This document shows positions 45,832-54,587 of a stretch of 64,000 nt of DNA, piece by piece. How positions within the stretch are numbered: position 1 is the first letter of the stretch; each line of letters opens with the position of its first letter. The notes beneath the pieces were generated by a model, which worked only from the letters and a program-made list of their open reading frames with translations, searched no databases and was not told the origin of the DNA. A program made the translations under genes and the position numbers. Source of the stretch: Jeotgalicoccus meleagridis (GTDB taxonomy: Bacteria; Bacillota; Bacilli; Staphylococcales; Salinicoccaceae); assembly GCF_903994045.1 (NCBI RefSeq), contig NZ_CAJEWD010000003.1, forward strand, positions 248,001 through 312,000, given 5' to 3'.

Positions 45832-46017
45832 TTAGAAATCAGTTTTGCTTTCCTCGTAAGTTTCCCATAAAAAATATACTACTGTTATTGCTGCCCCAAC
45901 CGCAAGCCTCGCATAACGTGACGGTAGTGATTTAAAAGATTTAGTTTTTCCGTGCCCATCACCATATGCATTTCTTAACATAGATATGAAATATTTGCTT
46001 TCAGAATGCAAATACAA
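45832..46017 (-). CDS. Small hypothetical membrane protein
   Basis: 61-codon frame ending YARLAVGAAITVVYFLWETY and an acidic tail, with one likely transmembrane helix. No clear RBS and no recognisable family. It lies at the left end of the ccr cassette beside site C and could be the C-terminal piece of a lost gene. Confidence 0.25.
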   Translation of the reverse strand: MYLHSESKYFISMLRNAYGDGHGKTKSFKSLPSRYARLAVGAAITVVYFLWETYEESKTDF

Positions 46018-46166
46018 AAATTTGAGACTATAAATATAAAGATTTCACATTCTTTCGTAATAATACAACGGGAACCTTATATTCATACCTCTACTTCTAT
46101 TCGTTGCAACTGGTTTACCTTTAAATATATATTATTATAAAGAAGATTCTAACAGGAGTGAATAAG

Positions 46167-47624
46167 ATGAAATATATAAATCATAAAAACAATGCCTTGG
46201 AGCTAGTAATTGAATTACTTTTATCTTTGGAAAGTTCCAAGCTTATCAATGATTTCATACAGAAAGTAGAAGTTTTTGATATAAGTGAAGATGAAAATAA
46301 GAGTTCAACAGAAAATTACCTCGTTCTCAACAGCAGACATTTAAATGAGCTAGCCACAACAGATTATATTTCTGATGAAGATTTTAACATGTTAGTGATA
46401 AATCGCTTTATCGAAGATTTAAAACACTATATGTATATAGTGGAAAAGTCAAATCAAGATTACATTAGACTTCGTCTTGTTGATTATGCAGATATTACCC
46501 GTGAAACCTTAAGAAAGAAATCACTCAGAGAACTTTTTATTTTGGAAAAATTAAGTTGGCGTTACGAGGAATTCCATAGCCTTAAAAAACGTCTTTTAAT
46601 GGAGGAACAACTCACTGATGAACCACAACTGTTTTCAAGAAAAGAAGCCCTGAATCGTTTATGTGGCTCTTTGAATGAAGACAAAGACGGAATCAACTCC
46701 AATAATCGTGATTTGGATGATGCCGAAAATCAATTGAAGAAAATTAATGATTTTATAGAGGGAGACAGCCCATTAAAGTTTATCAAAGTACCTCACATGT
46801 TTGTAACAGATTCAAAATCAAAAACATATCAATCGTTAAACTCTTCTCATAAATTTTACAAAAAGTACATATCACCTCTAGTTCGTCATTCAAATGAAAA
46901 AGAATACAAATATTATTACACCTCGCAAAAAACTCAGCAAAATATAGATGCCTTCAACGACTTATCAATTTTTGGAACTTTTAAAAAATTAGATGAATAT
47001 TTATTAATCTTACCAGATTATGAAAAGGCCGATGATAAGCCTAAAAATACTTTTAAGAAAGCATTAAAAAGAGATAACCGACGTACACTTAACCCCATGA
47101 CTACAGAGACACTATCAAAAGCAGCTAATGGTGAAAAAAAATATAATGTAAAACCGGTAGATGGTTTACTTGTGCATTGTTTCTGGGCTATCCACAATGA
47201 GAGTGATATCTTTAAATCCTTTACCAGGATGGAGAGACATAATAATGTAACTGATTATCTTGATACGTTGATTCGTTACTACATATTTATTAATGAAGAG
47301 ATTTTACAGAATGTGTTACCTAAATTTGCGCAGAAGAATGAAGCCTACTATAAATCATTAATTAAAAAAAGAGAGACAGCATTGACTCTTGCCGATACTA
47401 CAGAGCCAATACGTGAGGATGAAAGAACACGTCGATTTAAAAAATATACAGAGTTCCATAAAGAAGCGAAAAAATTTAATTCCTCTTTTAATGAGGTTAA
47501 AGAATTAGGAGAAAAAATTATTAAAGACCATTTTCATTACGATATCTTAAAAGAAATAATCAGCTTGTATGTCAATGCCATTGAGCAGCATCAAATTATC
47601 CTAAAAGACACTGGATTAGAATAG
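46167..47624 (+). CDS. Unknown 485-aa protein at the left end of the ccr cassette
   Basis: ATG 46167 is chosen for CAGGAGTG (46153-46160); a GTG at 46158 overlaps that RBS. The protein is charged, almost wholly helical and without signal peptide or membrane segments. Recognisable stretches: DDAENQLKKINDFIEGDSPL, KFIKVPHMFVTDSKSKTYQS, VDGLLVHCFWAIHNESDIFK. I see no known catalytic motif. It has its own terminator and lies upstream of the CCPol operon, where SCC elements carry variable cargo, so a defence or replication role is possible but unsupported. Confidence 0.75.
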   Translation: MKYINHKNNALELVIELLLSLESSKLINDFIQKVEVFDISEDENKSSTENYLVLNSRHLNELATTDYISDEDFNMLVINRFIEDLKHYMYIVEKSNQDYIRLRLVDYADITRETLRKKSLRELFILEKLSWRYEEFHSLKKRLLMEEQLTDEPQLFSRKEALNRLCGSLNEDKDGINSNNRDLDDAENQLKKINDFIEGDSPLKFIKVPHMFVTDSKSKTYQSLNSSHKFYKKYISPLVRHSNEKEYKYYYTSQKTQQNIDAFNDLSIFGTFKKLDEYLLILPDYEKADDKPKNTFKKALKRDNRRTLNPMTTETLSKAANGEKKYNVKPVDGLLVHCFWAIHNESDIFKSFTRMERHNNVTDYLDTLIRYYIFINEEILQNVLPKFAQKNEAYYKSLIKKRETALTLADTTEPIREDERTRRFKKYTEFHKEAKKFNSSFNEVKELGEKIIKDHFHYDILKEIISLYVNAIEQHQIILKDTGLE

Positions 47625-47661
47625 CTTTCAATATGGCAAGTGGAATAATTTTTTTATTTAG

Positions 47662-47702
47662 TTTAGCCAAACCCTTTCATATCAAGGGTTTGGCTTTTTA
47701 TA
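47662..47702 (+). terminator. Rho-independent terminator
   Basis: AGCCAAACCCTT (47664-47675) pairs with AAGGGTTTGGCT around a short loop and is followed by TTTTTAT. Confidence 0.88.
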
Positions 47703-47703
47703 T

Positions 47704-47784
47704 GGACAATTTGATTAGCGAATTGTCCGAATAAAGCATAAGTGCTCGGATAATCATAATCAAGAAGTGAAGATATTTCACTTC
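47704..47784. promoter_or_regulatory. Two perfect inverted repeats upstream of the cassette replication operon
   Basis: GGACAATT (47704-47711) with AATTGTCC (47721-47728), spacer 9; and GAAGTGAA (47764-47771) with TTCACTTC (47777-47784), spacer 5. They lie 24-100 bases ahead of the CCPol start codon. Neither is followed by a T run, so these are operator or replication-origin candidates rather than terminators. Confidence 0.55.
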
Positions 47785-47807
47785 AAAAATTATCAGGAGG
47801 ATTTCTT

Positions 47808-48905
47808 ATGGATCACATTAGTTTACTCGGACCGGCAGCATCACCGTCGGAACACAAAGTATTAACAACTGAAGCTGGGAACATGGAGGTAGCAAGTATG
47901 CAGGAAAGATTGAGACAGCATATTGAACAGAAGCACAAGCACCTGCAATATGATCTCGAGAGCTTAACGAAACTACAGCAAGAAGAAACAGAAGCATTTA
48001 AAGTATTGCAGAACCGTGGGTTAACACTCGATATCGATGTTTTTACCCGTGAGATGAATACTGTCATCGACAGTTATCAGCAACAAGGTAAGACGACAGA
48101 AGCACATCAACAAACGATGCGACGAGATAAAATTTTGCAGTTGCATCCTCAAACTGAAGTCATTCATCCGATATTGAGCACACAAAGCAGTCGCACTGGA
48201 AGAATTACTGTCCGTAAACCAGCACTTCAAAGCTGGAAAAGCACAGTTCGGTCGGCCCTTTTGCCCTCAACTGAAGGTTACGATTATATTTATTCTTTCG
48301 ATTGCAAGGCGTATGATCCAACCGTATTAGGCGTACTGTCAAAGGACGAAAATCTGCAGCAGGATTTACGTGCCGAAGATTTCTATACGGAGCTACTCAA
48401 TCAAATCGGCGAAGGGGATAAAGACGAGAATTATCGCAAAGCTTTTAAACATTTATTTCTCGCATGCTTCATTAACGGAGGCGACGTGGCATACCATTTA
48501 CAGAAAAACGCTCTGCCATTAACCAGGGCGCAATGGCAGAAAATTGAAGAACGCTATGCGACAGCCGTCAAATACCGAGATGATATTGAGCAGTATGGCA
48601 CTGCAAAATCATTAAACGGTATTACGTATCTATTCAAATCGGAGGATAATGCGAAGTTCGCCAAATTTATACAACATGAAGCTGCATACGTGTTCCGTCA
48701 TATTTTTACGACAGTCTTCAACCAGGAAACTGCTCTAGATATGCAGGTGATTCTGCCCGTGCATGACGAGATTCTAGTAGCGGTGAAAGACTCCAAAAGC
48801 ATCGGGAAAATTTGTGAAATGATGATCAATGCATTTCAAATGGTGACGGGTCAGTCGGCTTTAAAAATAAAAACGGCTCCTGTCCGAGGTGGTCACAATG
48901 AATAG
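47808..48905 (+). CDS. ccPol: CCPol-like A-family polymerase/primase of SCC elements
   Basis: 365 aa from ATG 47808 (CAGGAGG). The C-terminal two-thirds match the palm and fingers of family A DNA polymerases: STQSSRTGRITVRKPALQSW, motif A YSFDCKAYDPTVLGVLS, the helix with KHLFLACFINGG, and motif C VILPVHDEILVAV (His-Asp-Glu). The exonuclease domain is absent. SCCmec homologues (CCPol) are reported to prime DNA synthesis together with the small protein MP and the helicase Cch2, which follow here in the same order. It is expected to act on excised cassette DNA. It overlaps MP by 17 bases. Confidence 0.9.
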   Translation: MDHISLLGPAASPSEHKVLTTEAGNMEVASMQERLRQHIEQKHKHLQYDLESLTKLQQEETEAFKVLQNRGLTLDIDVFTREMNTVIDSYQQQGKTTEAHQQTMRRDKILQLHPQTEVIHPILSTQSSRTGRITVRKPALQSWKSTVRSALLPSTEGYDYIYSFDCKAYDPTVLGVLSKDENLQQDLRAEDFYTELLNQIGEGDKDENYRKAFKHLFLACFINGGDVAYHLQKNALPLTRAQWQKIEERYATAVKYRDDIEQYGTAKSLNGITYLFKSEDNAKFAKFIQHEAAYVFRHIFTTVFNQETALDMQVILPVHDEILVAVKDSKSIGKICEMMINAFQMVTGQSALKIKTAPVRGGHNE

Positions 48906-49257
48906 CTGGAAAAAGGGCATATTCAATAACACAGAATCGTTGAAGCCCAACGCGCTATATACTGCAAAATTCATAGGCGCAGAAGAGTTCGAAACTGATG
49001 CTATTCCAAAAGTACGCTTCAGCTATACCGTTGTTGATGACAATGGTGAATATCATAATGTAAACCGATCATTTTCGGTCAAAGACAAACAGTTCATAAG
49101 GAAATGGTTACAGGCTCATAGCAGTTTCGATACTACAGACCATGAAATGCGACGAATGAAAGATTCAAAGCACCTGGTGACAATTGCATATTATAAGGAC
49201 TACGCATTTATTCAAAAAGTGTATCCAATGGACGGTGATCTTCATGTCGATGCGTAA
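48889..49257 (+). CDS. MP, small single-strand DNA-binding partner of CCPol
   Basis: 122 aa; GTG 48889 gives MVTMNSWKKGIFNNTESLKP, and ATG 48898 is an alternative start after GAGGTGG. The fold suggested by the strand pattern (PNALYTAKFIGAEEF, PKVRFSYTVVDDNGEYHNVNR) is an OB-like single-strand DNA-binding domain, as for MP of SCCmec. Identification rests mainly on its fixed place between CCPol and Cch2 and on size. Both ends overlap neighbours, indicating translational coupling. Confidence 0.8.
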   Translation: MVTMNSWKKGIFNNTESLKPNALYTAKFIGAEEFETDAIPKVRFSYTVVDDNGEYHNVNRSFSVKDKQFIRKWLQAHSSFDTTDHEMRRMKDSKHLVTIAYYKDYAFIQKVYPMDGDLHVDA

Positions 49258-50824
49258 AGAATATTTTAAACACCTGTGTCGTATGCGGGCATCGTTCAAT
49301 ACCGAAAAGTGGACTGAGATTCTGGAGATGAACAGCGGTAAACCCGCTGCTTCATCTTCGATTGAATTAAAGGAACTGATGGAAATCCTTGGCATTAATT
49401 GTTCAACAGGAGATAGTCCATTTAGCGCCTTAGTAAAGTATTTTAACCTGCAGTATAAAAATGACGGGATACTCGATGTAAATGACACGCAGCTCAGCAT
49501 TGTGGTCATGACTCTATTGCACATCCGGCAACAACAAGGTCAACTGATACTGTTCTCGGATACAGGGTGGAATACTATCAGTGAACCAGAACTCAACGAA
49601 CTTATTGTTGCTGTATCTGTTGTTATCTTAGAAATTAGTCCGCCGGGTAGTTCTAAGCAAAAACAGGTGCGTGAGTACTTGGAGGTTAACGCGGTCAGTT
49701 CAGACAAAAATTTAACACGTGATTATATCCAAGTAATTAACGGGTGTTTCCATGGTCAACTCGGAAAATTAGTATCACATTCACCAGAACTTATTCCTGT
49801 AGTCAGGTTAAATGTCGATCTATCTTCTTTAACTGACCTTGAACATGTAGAGATACCACCTGTGTTTGAAAAGTTCATAATGGATGTTACTGGTCACGAA
49901 GGCAAGTATTTTGAATATCTGCTGGATGTTTACGCGGCATTGCTTGACCTATCGGCGCCGACATTAGCAAAAGGAGTAATCCTTCACGGGCCTGGAGGCA
50001 ATGGCAAGAGCGTGCTGATGGACCTGTTAGAAAGTTTCTTTCTCCCTGCGAATGTCGCTGTAAAGTCACTGGACGATATCGGTAAGGAGTTCGGGTTGCA
50101 GAACTTTACCAAAGCAATGATAAATGTCTCACATGAACTGTCTTCTGCTAGGCCAAAAGCGGAATCAGTTCGTCAGCTCAAAAAGCTTCTCGATTTAAAA
50201 CCAGGGGCGACTGAAGTCAATGAAAAATTCAAGAGTGCGCAGAACCGCGTGATTGATTTGAAAATGATTTTTTCATCGAACACTGTCGTGGACTTCGGTA
50301 AGGGACAAAAAGAGCCTTTGAGTCGTCGGATTATTATCCTGCCTTTCAATACCACGCCTACGATTAAAGACCCTGAACTCACAGATAAGCTGAAACAACA
50401 GAAAGAAAATATTTTAGCTTATCTGTTCCAACGGCTTCATGCGATTCACTTACGGGATGGGTTTGTAGAACCGCCTGAGGTAGTTATCCAAACAAATAAC
50501 CTTTGGTTTTCCAAAAGTAGCTATATTGCGAACGATCCGCAACTGGCTGCTGAGATTTCGAACTGGTTGAACATTCACACTGAAAAACATGAAGGCGAAC
50601 GGGTAGATAGGGCAGATTTGAATCGACAGCTGAAAGCCGATATCCCTGAAGCCACTTCGCATGTCTGCAACAACATAATCCAGTTCGAATTCAAGTACAC
50701 AGAAGTGAAGACGAACGGTCATCGGCTCTGGGAAGGTATGAGATTAAAGTCGGACAGTCACGTAGACACTACACGGTCAGAAAGTTCTGTCGAAGATGAT
50801 TATATATCCGATGAATATTATTAA
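49244..50824 (+). CDS. cch2: Cch2-type SCC replicative helicase (superfamily 3-like AAA+)
   Basis: 526 aa from ATG 49244 (RBS GACGGTGAT); a frame open to 49184 lies inside MP. After a D5-like N-terminal region come KGVILHGPGGNGKSVLMDLL (Walker A, about residue 250), INVSHELSSARPKAESVRQL (Walker B-like), LKMIFSSNTVVDFGKGQ (sensor) and SRRIIILPFN (Arg finger region), followed by a winged helix with DRADLNRQLKADIPEATSHV. In staphylococcal SCC elements this family loads as a ring helicase and drives replication of the excised cassette. Confidence 0.9.
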   Translation: MSMRKEYFKHLCRMRASFNTEKWTEILEMNSGKPAASSSIELKELMEILGINCSTGDSPFSALVKYFNLQYKNDGILDVNDTQLSIVVMTLLHIRQQQGQLILFSDTGWNTISEPELNELIVAVSVVILEISPPGSSKQKQVREYLEVNAVSSDKNLTRDYIQVINGCFHGQLGKLVSHSPELIPVVRLNVDLSSLTDLEHVEIPPVFEKFIMDVTGHEGKYFEYLLDVYAALLDLSAPTLAKGVILHGPGGNGKSVLMDLLESFFLPANVAVKSLDDIGKEFGLQNFTKAMINVSHELSSARPKAESVRQLKKLLDLKPGATEVNEKFKSAQNRVIDLKMIFSSNTVVDFGKGQKEPLSRRIIILPFNTTPTIKDPELTDKLKQQKENILAYLFQRLHAIHLRDGFVEPPEVVIQTNNLWFSKSSYIANDPQLAAEISNWLNIHTEKHEGERVDRADLNRQLKADIPEATSHVCNNIIQFEFKYTEVKTNGHRLWEGMRLKSDSHVDTTRSESSVEDDYISDEYY

Positions 50825-50883
50825 GCTGTAACACTGACGGCAACATGAGTTGCCGTCTCATTAAAAATATGGAGGAAATTCAA

Positions 50884-51345
50884 ATGAAATTAAAAGTATT
50901 AGCAGTTGTTATCGCAAGCAGAACGTATAAGGTGCAGCACGCATTAGGGCCCTCAAGAACATATACAATTCACGATTACGAGAAGAAGCATGGGTACAAA
51001 AGTATTAACCCTACAGATGTCCAGGTCGATCAATATCATATCGTGCCAAAAGTGAACGCCTTCTATATGTACACTCAAGCATTTCAGTTACAGCATTATT
51101 TGAACAAGTACTCATATGATGTAGTGCATTTCTACTTCGAATACCCGGGGATAACTCAGTACGGTAAATCTTACTGGCAACGCATGTTCTCTTTTGCTTT
51201 TGCTACTGAAAACAAGAGTGGCCTGACACCGTACTTCTTTACGCGTTCTAATTACGATATACCGTTACGTCAGGTGACAAACGGACTTTTTTACAGCATA
51301 CCTTCTGTTGGGTACTCGGATTTCATGGATTCTCTGCAGTATTAA
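50884..51345 (+). CDS. Conserved SCC-type protein of unknown function
   Basis: 153 aa from ATG 50884, well placed after GGAGGAAA; the upstream frame to 50845 lacks an RBS. It is rich in Tyr and Phe, with KVLAVVIASRTYKVQHALGP near the start and YDVVHFYFEYPGITQYGKSY, then YWQRMFSFAFATE later. No transmembrane segment or known motif. It is encoded between cch2 and the ccr genes, a place where SCC elements keep small accessory genes. Function unknown. Confidence 0.7.
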   Translation: MKLKVLAVVIASRTYKVQHALGPSRTYTIHDYEKKHGYKSINPTDVQVDQYHIVPKVNAFYMYTQAFQLQHYLNKYSYDVVHFYFEYPGITQYGKSYWQRMFSFAFATENKSGLTPYFFTRSNYDIPLRQVTNGLFYSIPSVGYSDFMDSLQY

Positions 51346-51384
51346 GCAGCAGAAATAAAATTTATCAATAACGAGGTGAGACAT

Positions 51385-51486
51385 GTGGCGGAAGAAATGC
51401 AACCGTATGATTCCATCGCAAGGCTAATTGCACTTTTACTTGTAGAGCAAGCTGAGCAGGGAGAGTCACAGGCAGACGGGGTTTAA
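51385..51486 (+). CDS. Small 33-aa SCC peptide upstream of ccrA
   Basis: GTG 51385, seven bases after GAGGTGAG, encodes MAEEMQPYDSIARLIALLLV and EQAEQGESQADGV (initiator Met). The amphipathic helix with a run of Leu/Ile suggests a small interaction or regulatory peptide. Its stop codon lies inside the hairpin that precedes ccrA, which suggests a leader peptide. It is too short for family assignment. Confidence 0.55.
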   Translation: MAEEMQPYDSIARLIALLLVEQAEQGESQADGV

Positions 51487-51505
51487 CCGTCTGTCTTTTT
51501 TCTTC
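51473..51505 (+). terminator. Terminator-like hairpin directly upstream of ccrA (possible attenuator)
   Basis: CAGACGG (51473-51479) and CCGTCTG (51487-51493) make a perfect 7-bp GC-rich stem with a 7-base loop, followed by TCTTTTTTCTTC. It lies only 12-24 bases ahead of the ccrA start codon, and the stop of the 33-aa leader frame lies in its loop. Confidence 0.75.
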
Positions 51506-51516
51506 GCCACATAATT

Positions 51517-52899
51517 ATGATGAGAAAATTAAATATTTCGTATGCCCGTCAGTCGTTTAAGCGTACAGAAACTGATTCATCCGTGATATGGCAGAAGCAA
51601 TTAATTTCCGAATATGCCGCCAAGCAGGGGTACCGCCTTGATGCACATTTCGATGATATCAAGTCTGGTAATCGAACCGATCGAAGCGGCCTACTAGAGG
51701 TACAGCGCTTAATTAACGATGAGAAAGTCGTCAGCCTTACGGTTTATCGTATCGACCGTATTTACCGGAATTATCGACAATCTCTAGAGTTTTTTCAGTT
51801 ATGTGCTGAAAAAGAAATCGTCCTTCATAGCGTTGAAGATGGCACCTTCAACTTCCAGAAACCAGAAGAAAGACTGGCTTTACAGGTTTTATCAGCTACA
51901 GCTGAGAACCAACGTGAACAATCCGTTCAGCAACGGAAAATGAATAATAAAAGAAAGTTCGAGAGCGGCTTGCCGGTGAATTATGAAGCGCCATTCGGCT
52001 ATCGTTACAAAGACCATCGTTTCGTACTTGAACCTATTGAAGCTCAAACCGTAGAGTTTGTCTTCAATTCCTATATATCGGGGCAAGGCTATAAGAAGAT
52101 ATCGGGGCTGACGAAAACAGTACCCTGGGTCTATCGATCTCCGGCTCAAATAAAGAACATCATCATCAATCCGAAGTATTATGGTGATTTTACCGGTATT
52201 CACGGCACCTTAAAGAATTTCTTACCGGCTATTGTTTCCCAGGATTTATTTGAGCATGCACAAGCTATAAGACAACGCAGAGCTGAAGACAGAAGGTCTA
52301 CCGGTACGGTCAAAGCATATCTTCGTACTAAAATTATATGTCCGTACTGCTCATCAAAACTAACGCCGCATCATAACAAAAGTCAGAAGAACTCGACAGC
52401 AAAGTATGTCTGTCAGAAGCGGTTGAGCGGTCATTATAATGATTGTCTTTTAAAAGCAGTAAATCTAAAGACCCTTGAACACCATGTACAGATGTCTGTC
52501 ATAAGATTACTGTCAAGTCCTGATGAGATACGGAAATTAAGTGACAGGGTTCGCCACGAATTAAGCAATCGTCAAGCGGAGCAAGTGCAAAAGGGCAAAA
52601 GTTTTTCTAATTTTAAACAAGTGAAAGTAGATCAACTCGCAAAGGGTGAAATTTCTGTCTTAGAATTTAAGCAATGGTTAGATGACCATGTAAATAAGTT
52701 AGACAGAACTGTTCCAGATCTTAAAGTGAATACGGCTGAAGTTAAGAAATTACTTCAAGTAGATATGCGCGTGAAACAAGAAATATTCGATCTCGTCGAA
52801 AAAGTACACATTAATACCGATGGTAAACCGACAGATATTCGTATAAAGGGATTAAATAAAAACATTTTGAAATTCACAGGGGAGGAAACAGTACTATGA
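51517..52899 (+). CDS. ccrA: Cassette chromosome recombinase A (large serine recombinase)
   Basis: 460 aa (CcrA is usually about 450). MMRKLNISYARQSFKRTETD carries the catalytic Ser13; VVSLTVYRIDRIYRNYRQSL and TAENQREQSVQQRKMNNKRK give the resolvase Arg residues and E-helix. The Recombinase domain (NYEAPFGYRYKDHRFVLEPI) and zinc ribbon (ICPYCSSKLTPHHNKS...C) follow, then a coiled coil (LSDRVRHELSNRQAEQVQK). With CcrB it excises and inserts SCC elements at attB. No Shine-Dalgarno is seen before the ATG, and a terminator-like hairpin precedes it. It overlaps ccrB by four bases. Confidence 0.96.
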   Translation: MMRKLNISYARQSFKRTETDSSVIWQKQLISEYAAKQGYRLDAHFDDIKSGNRTDRSGLLEVQRLINDEKVVSLTVYRIDRIYRNYRQSLEFFQLCAEKEIVLHSVEDGTFNFQKPEERLALQVLSATAENQREQSVQQRKMNNKRKFESGLPVNYEAPFGYRYKDHRFVLEPIEAQTVEFVFNSYISGQGYKKISGLTKTVPWVYRSPAQIKNIIINPKYYGDFTGIHGTLKNFLPAIVSQDLFEHAQAIRQRRAEDRRSTGTVKAYLRTKIICPYCSSKLTPHHNKSQKNSTAKYVCQKRLSGHYNDCLLKAVNLKTLEHHVQMSVIRLLSSPDEIRKLSDRVRHELSNRQAEQVQKGKSFSNFKQVKVDQLAKGEISVLEFKQWLDDHVNKLDRTVPDLKVNTAEVKKLLQVDMRVKQEIFDLVEKVHINTDGKPTDIRIKGLNKNILKFTGEETVL

Positions 52900-54557
52900 A
52901 TGTTGCTAAGAAAATAGTTGCAGGTTATATCCGGGTGTCAACAGGACGTCAAGCCAAAGAAGGTAAAAGTCTTCAGTTCCAGGAGGAAATCATTCGACAA
53001 CAGGCAAGCAGTAATGATGAAGTCATATATAAAATTTATAAAGATGAAGGGATTAGCGGCGGTAGTATTGAAAAGCGTGAAGGTTTGAAGTCGCTGCTGG
53101 CAGATGCCAAGCAAGGTGAATGCTTCAGCAAGCTTTATGTATGGGATTTGTCGAGGCTCACTCGCTCACAACTTGATCAGTATAAAATTGTAGACGAGCT
53201 GCATGCAAATAATATTGAATTACTCTCGCTGAATAATCAGGGCGCTGATTTTACCACTGCATCCGGAAGATTAATGACGGGAATCTATGGTTCGATTAAT
53301 GAATACTACCGATATCAGTTGAAGGAGAATATCGCTCAGGGCATGAAAACTCGAACGAAAAATGGCTATACTTCTTCTAAAGCTGCGCTGGGTTATGACA
53401 GAGGGCGCAGCAGTAAAGAGCCTTTGCAGGTGAACGCACACGAAGCCGATATCATCCGTCTTATATTTGATTCAGCTGAGTCTGGTCAGGGTTACCGCGC
53501 AATCGCAAACTCTTTAAATCAGCGAGGATTTTTAACAAAGAACGGGAATCATTTTGATACCGTCGCTATTAAGTATATTTTAAACAATAAACTGTATTGC
53601 GGCTATGTCATCTGGGGCACTTATAAGGATTGGAATAAGAAGCGCAGAAAAGGTAAAAGTGACCCCTTAATTGTAGAAGGACAGCATGAAGCGATTATCA
53701 GTAAGGAGCAGTTTGAACGCGTACAACAAGTTCTCCAGACGCGCAGCAAACAACCTCAGTACACAGAACATGGTAACAAACTGACTGGCTTACTACGCTG
53801 TCCACAATGTCGGGGTGCGATGGAGGTATCACATAACACGTCACGCCGGAAAAATAAACCAGATGTAAGATACAAACTATACTCTTGCGCTAAAAGCCGA
53901 CGGTCTGGTGCTGCTGTCTGCAGTGCCAATAGTATCCGCGCGAGTGAAATCGAGCCTATTGTTAAAGACATGTTTCTTCAGTTAATGAACAATGAAGAAT
54001 TACTGATAAAAGCTGTCGGTGAAGCAAATACACTCATTGAAAACCGTAGTCAAACTATACCCATGCCTAATAAGAAACTTCAAAACGACATTGATGAACT
54101 GGTCAGTAAAATAACTCAATTACAGACTTTGTCAGAATCTGACGATAGCTTAACAGACGTTCTGGCACAGCCAATTGAAGAATACACTGCTGAACTTAAA
54201 AAGAAGCAACAACGACAAAATAAAACCATAACAGACGTAGATAAAACATATTATAAATATAGTACAGAGAATCTTTCTACCGCGCTAGAAGGGGTTAAAC
54301 GAGCATTATCCGGTGAGAATACAGGTTTAATTAAAAAAGCTTTCAGTGAAATTATTGAACGCATCGAATTCAAGAAAGTAGGCCGCCAGAAAGTGGAAGC
54401 GGTGAAGATATATCTTTATCCCGATGTTGCAACATTAATCGAACAAAGAAACGAAGTCGAAGGTCCAACCGGATCTTCGGCTTTTTTATTTACTCAGGGT
54501 ATCGTACTTTCATATATCGGAGAGCGTAACAAAATAAAAGTTAAAAATATATTATAA
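52896..54557 (+). CDS. ccrB: Cassette chromosome recombinase B (large serine recombinase)
   Basis: 553 aa (usual 540-545). AGYIRVSTGRQAKEGKSLQF contains the catalytic Ser15; KLYVWDLSRLTRSQLDQYKI and GSINEYYRYQLKENIAQGMK supply catalytic Arg residues. The Recombinase domain (TSSKAALGYDRGRSSKEPLQ), zinc ribbon (LLRCPQCRGAMEVSHN...SCAKSRRSG) and C-terminal coiled coil (LQNDIDELVSKITQLQ) are all present. ATG overlaps the ccrA stop; GGGGAGGAA lies in ccrA. Together with CcrA it should recognise attachment sites of the type seen at 45.73-45.80 kb. Confidence 0.96.
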   Translation: MNVAKKIVAGYIRVSTGRQAKEGKSLQFQEEIIRQQASSNDEVIYKIYKDEGISGGSIEKREGLKSLLADAKQGECFSKLYVWDLSRLTRSQLDQYKIVDELHANNIELLSLNNQGADFTTASGRLMTGIYGSINEYYRYQLKENIAQGMKTRTKNGYTSSKAALGYDRGRSSKEPLQVNAHEADIIRLIFDSAESGQGYRAIANSLNQRGFLTKNGNHFDTVAIKYILNNKLYCGYVIWGTYKDWNKKRRKGKSDPLIVEGQHEAIISKEQFERVQQVLQTRSKQPQYTEHGNKLTGLLRCPQCRGAMEVSHNTSRRKNKPDVRYKLYSCAKSRRSGAAVCSANSIRASEIEPIVKDMFLQLMNNEELLIKAVGEANTLIENRSQTIPMPNKKLQNDIDELVSKITQLQTLSESDDSLTDVLAQPIEEYTAELKKKQQRQNKTITDVDKTYYKYSTENLSTALEGVKRALSGENTGLIKKAFSEIIERIEFKKVGRQKVEAVKIYLYPDVATLIEQRNEVEGPTGSSAFLFTQGIVLSYIGERNKIKVKNIL

Positions 54558-54587
54558 ATATGGAAAAATTAAAAAGGAGGTCTCTGC

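Noticed and set aside
45832..46017. Treating the small minus-strand frame as a defined membrane toxin
   Set aside because: There is only one predicted helix, no RBS and no partner gene, so it is listed only as a weak hypothetical.
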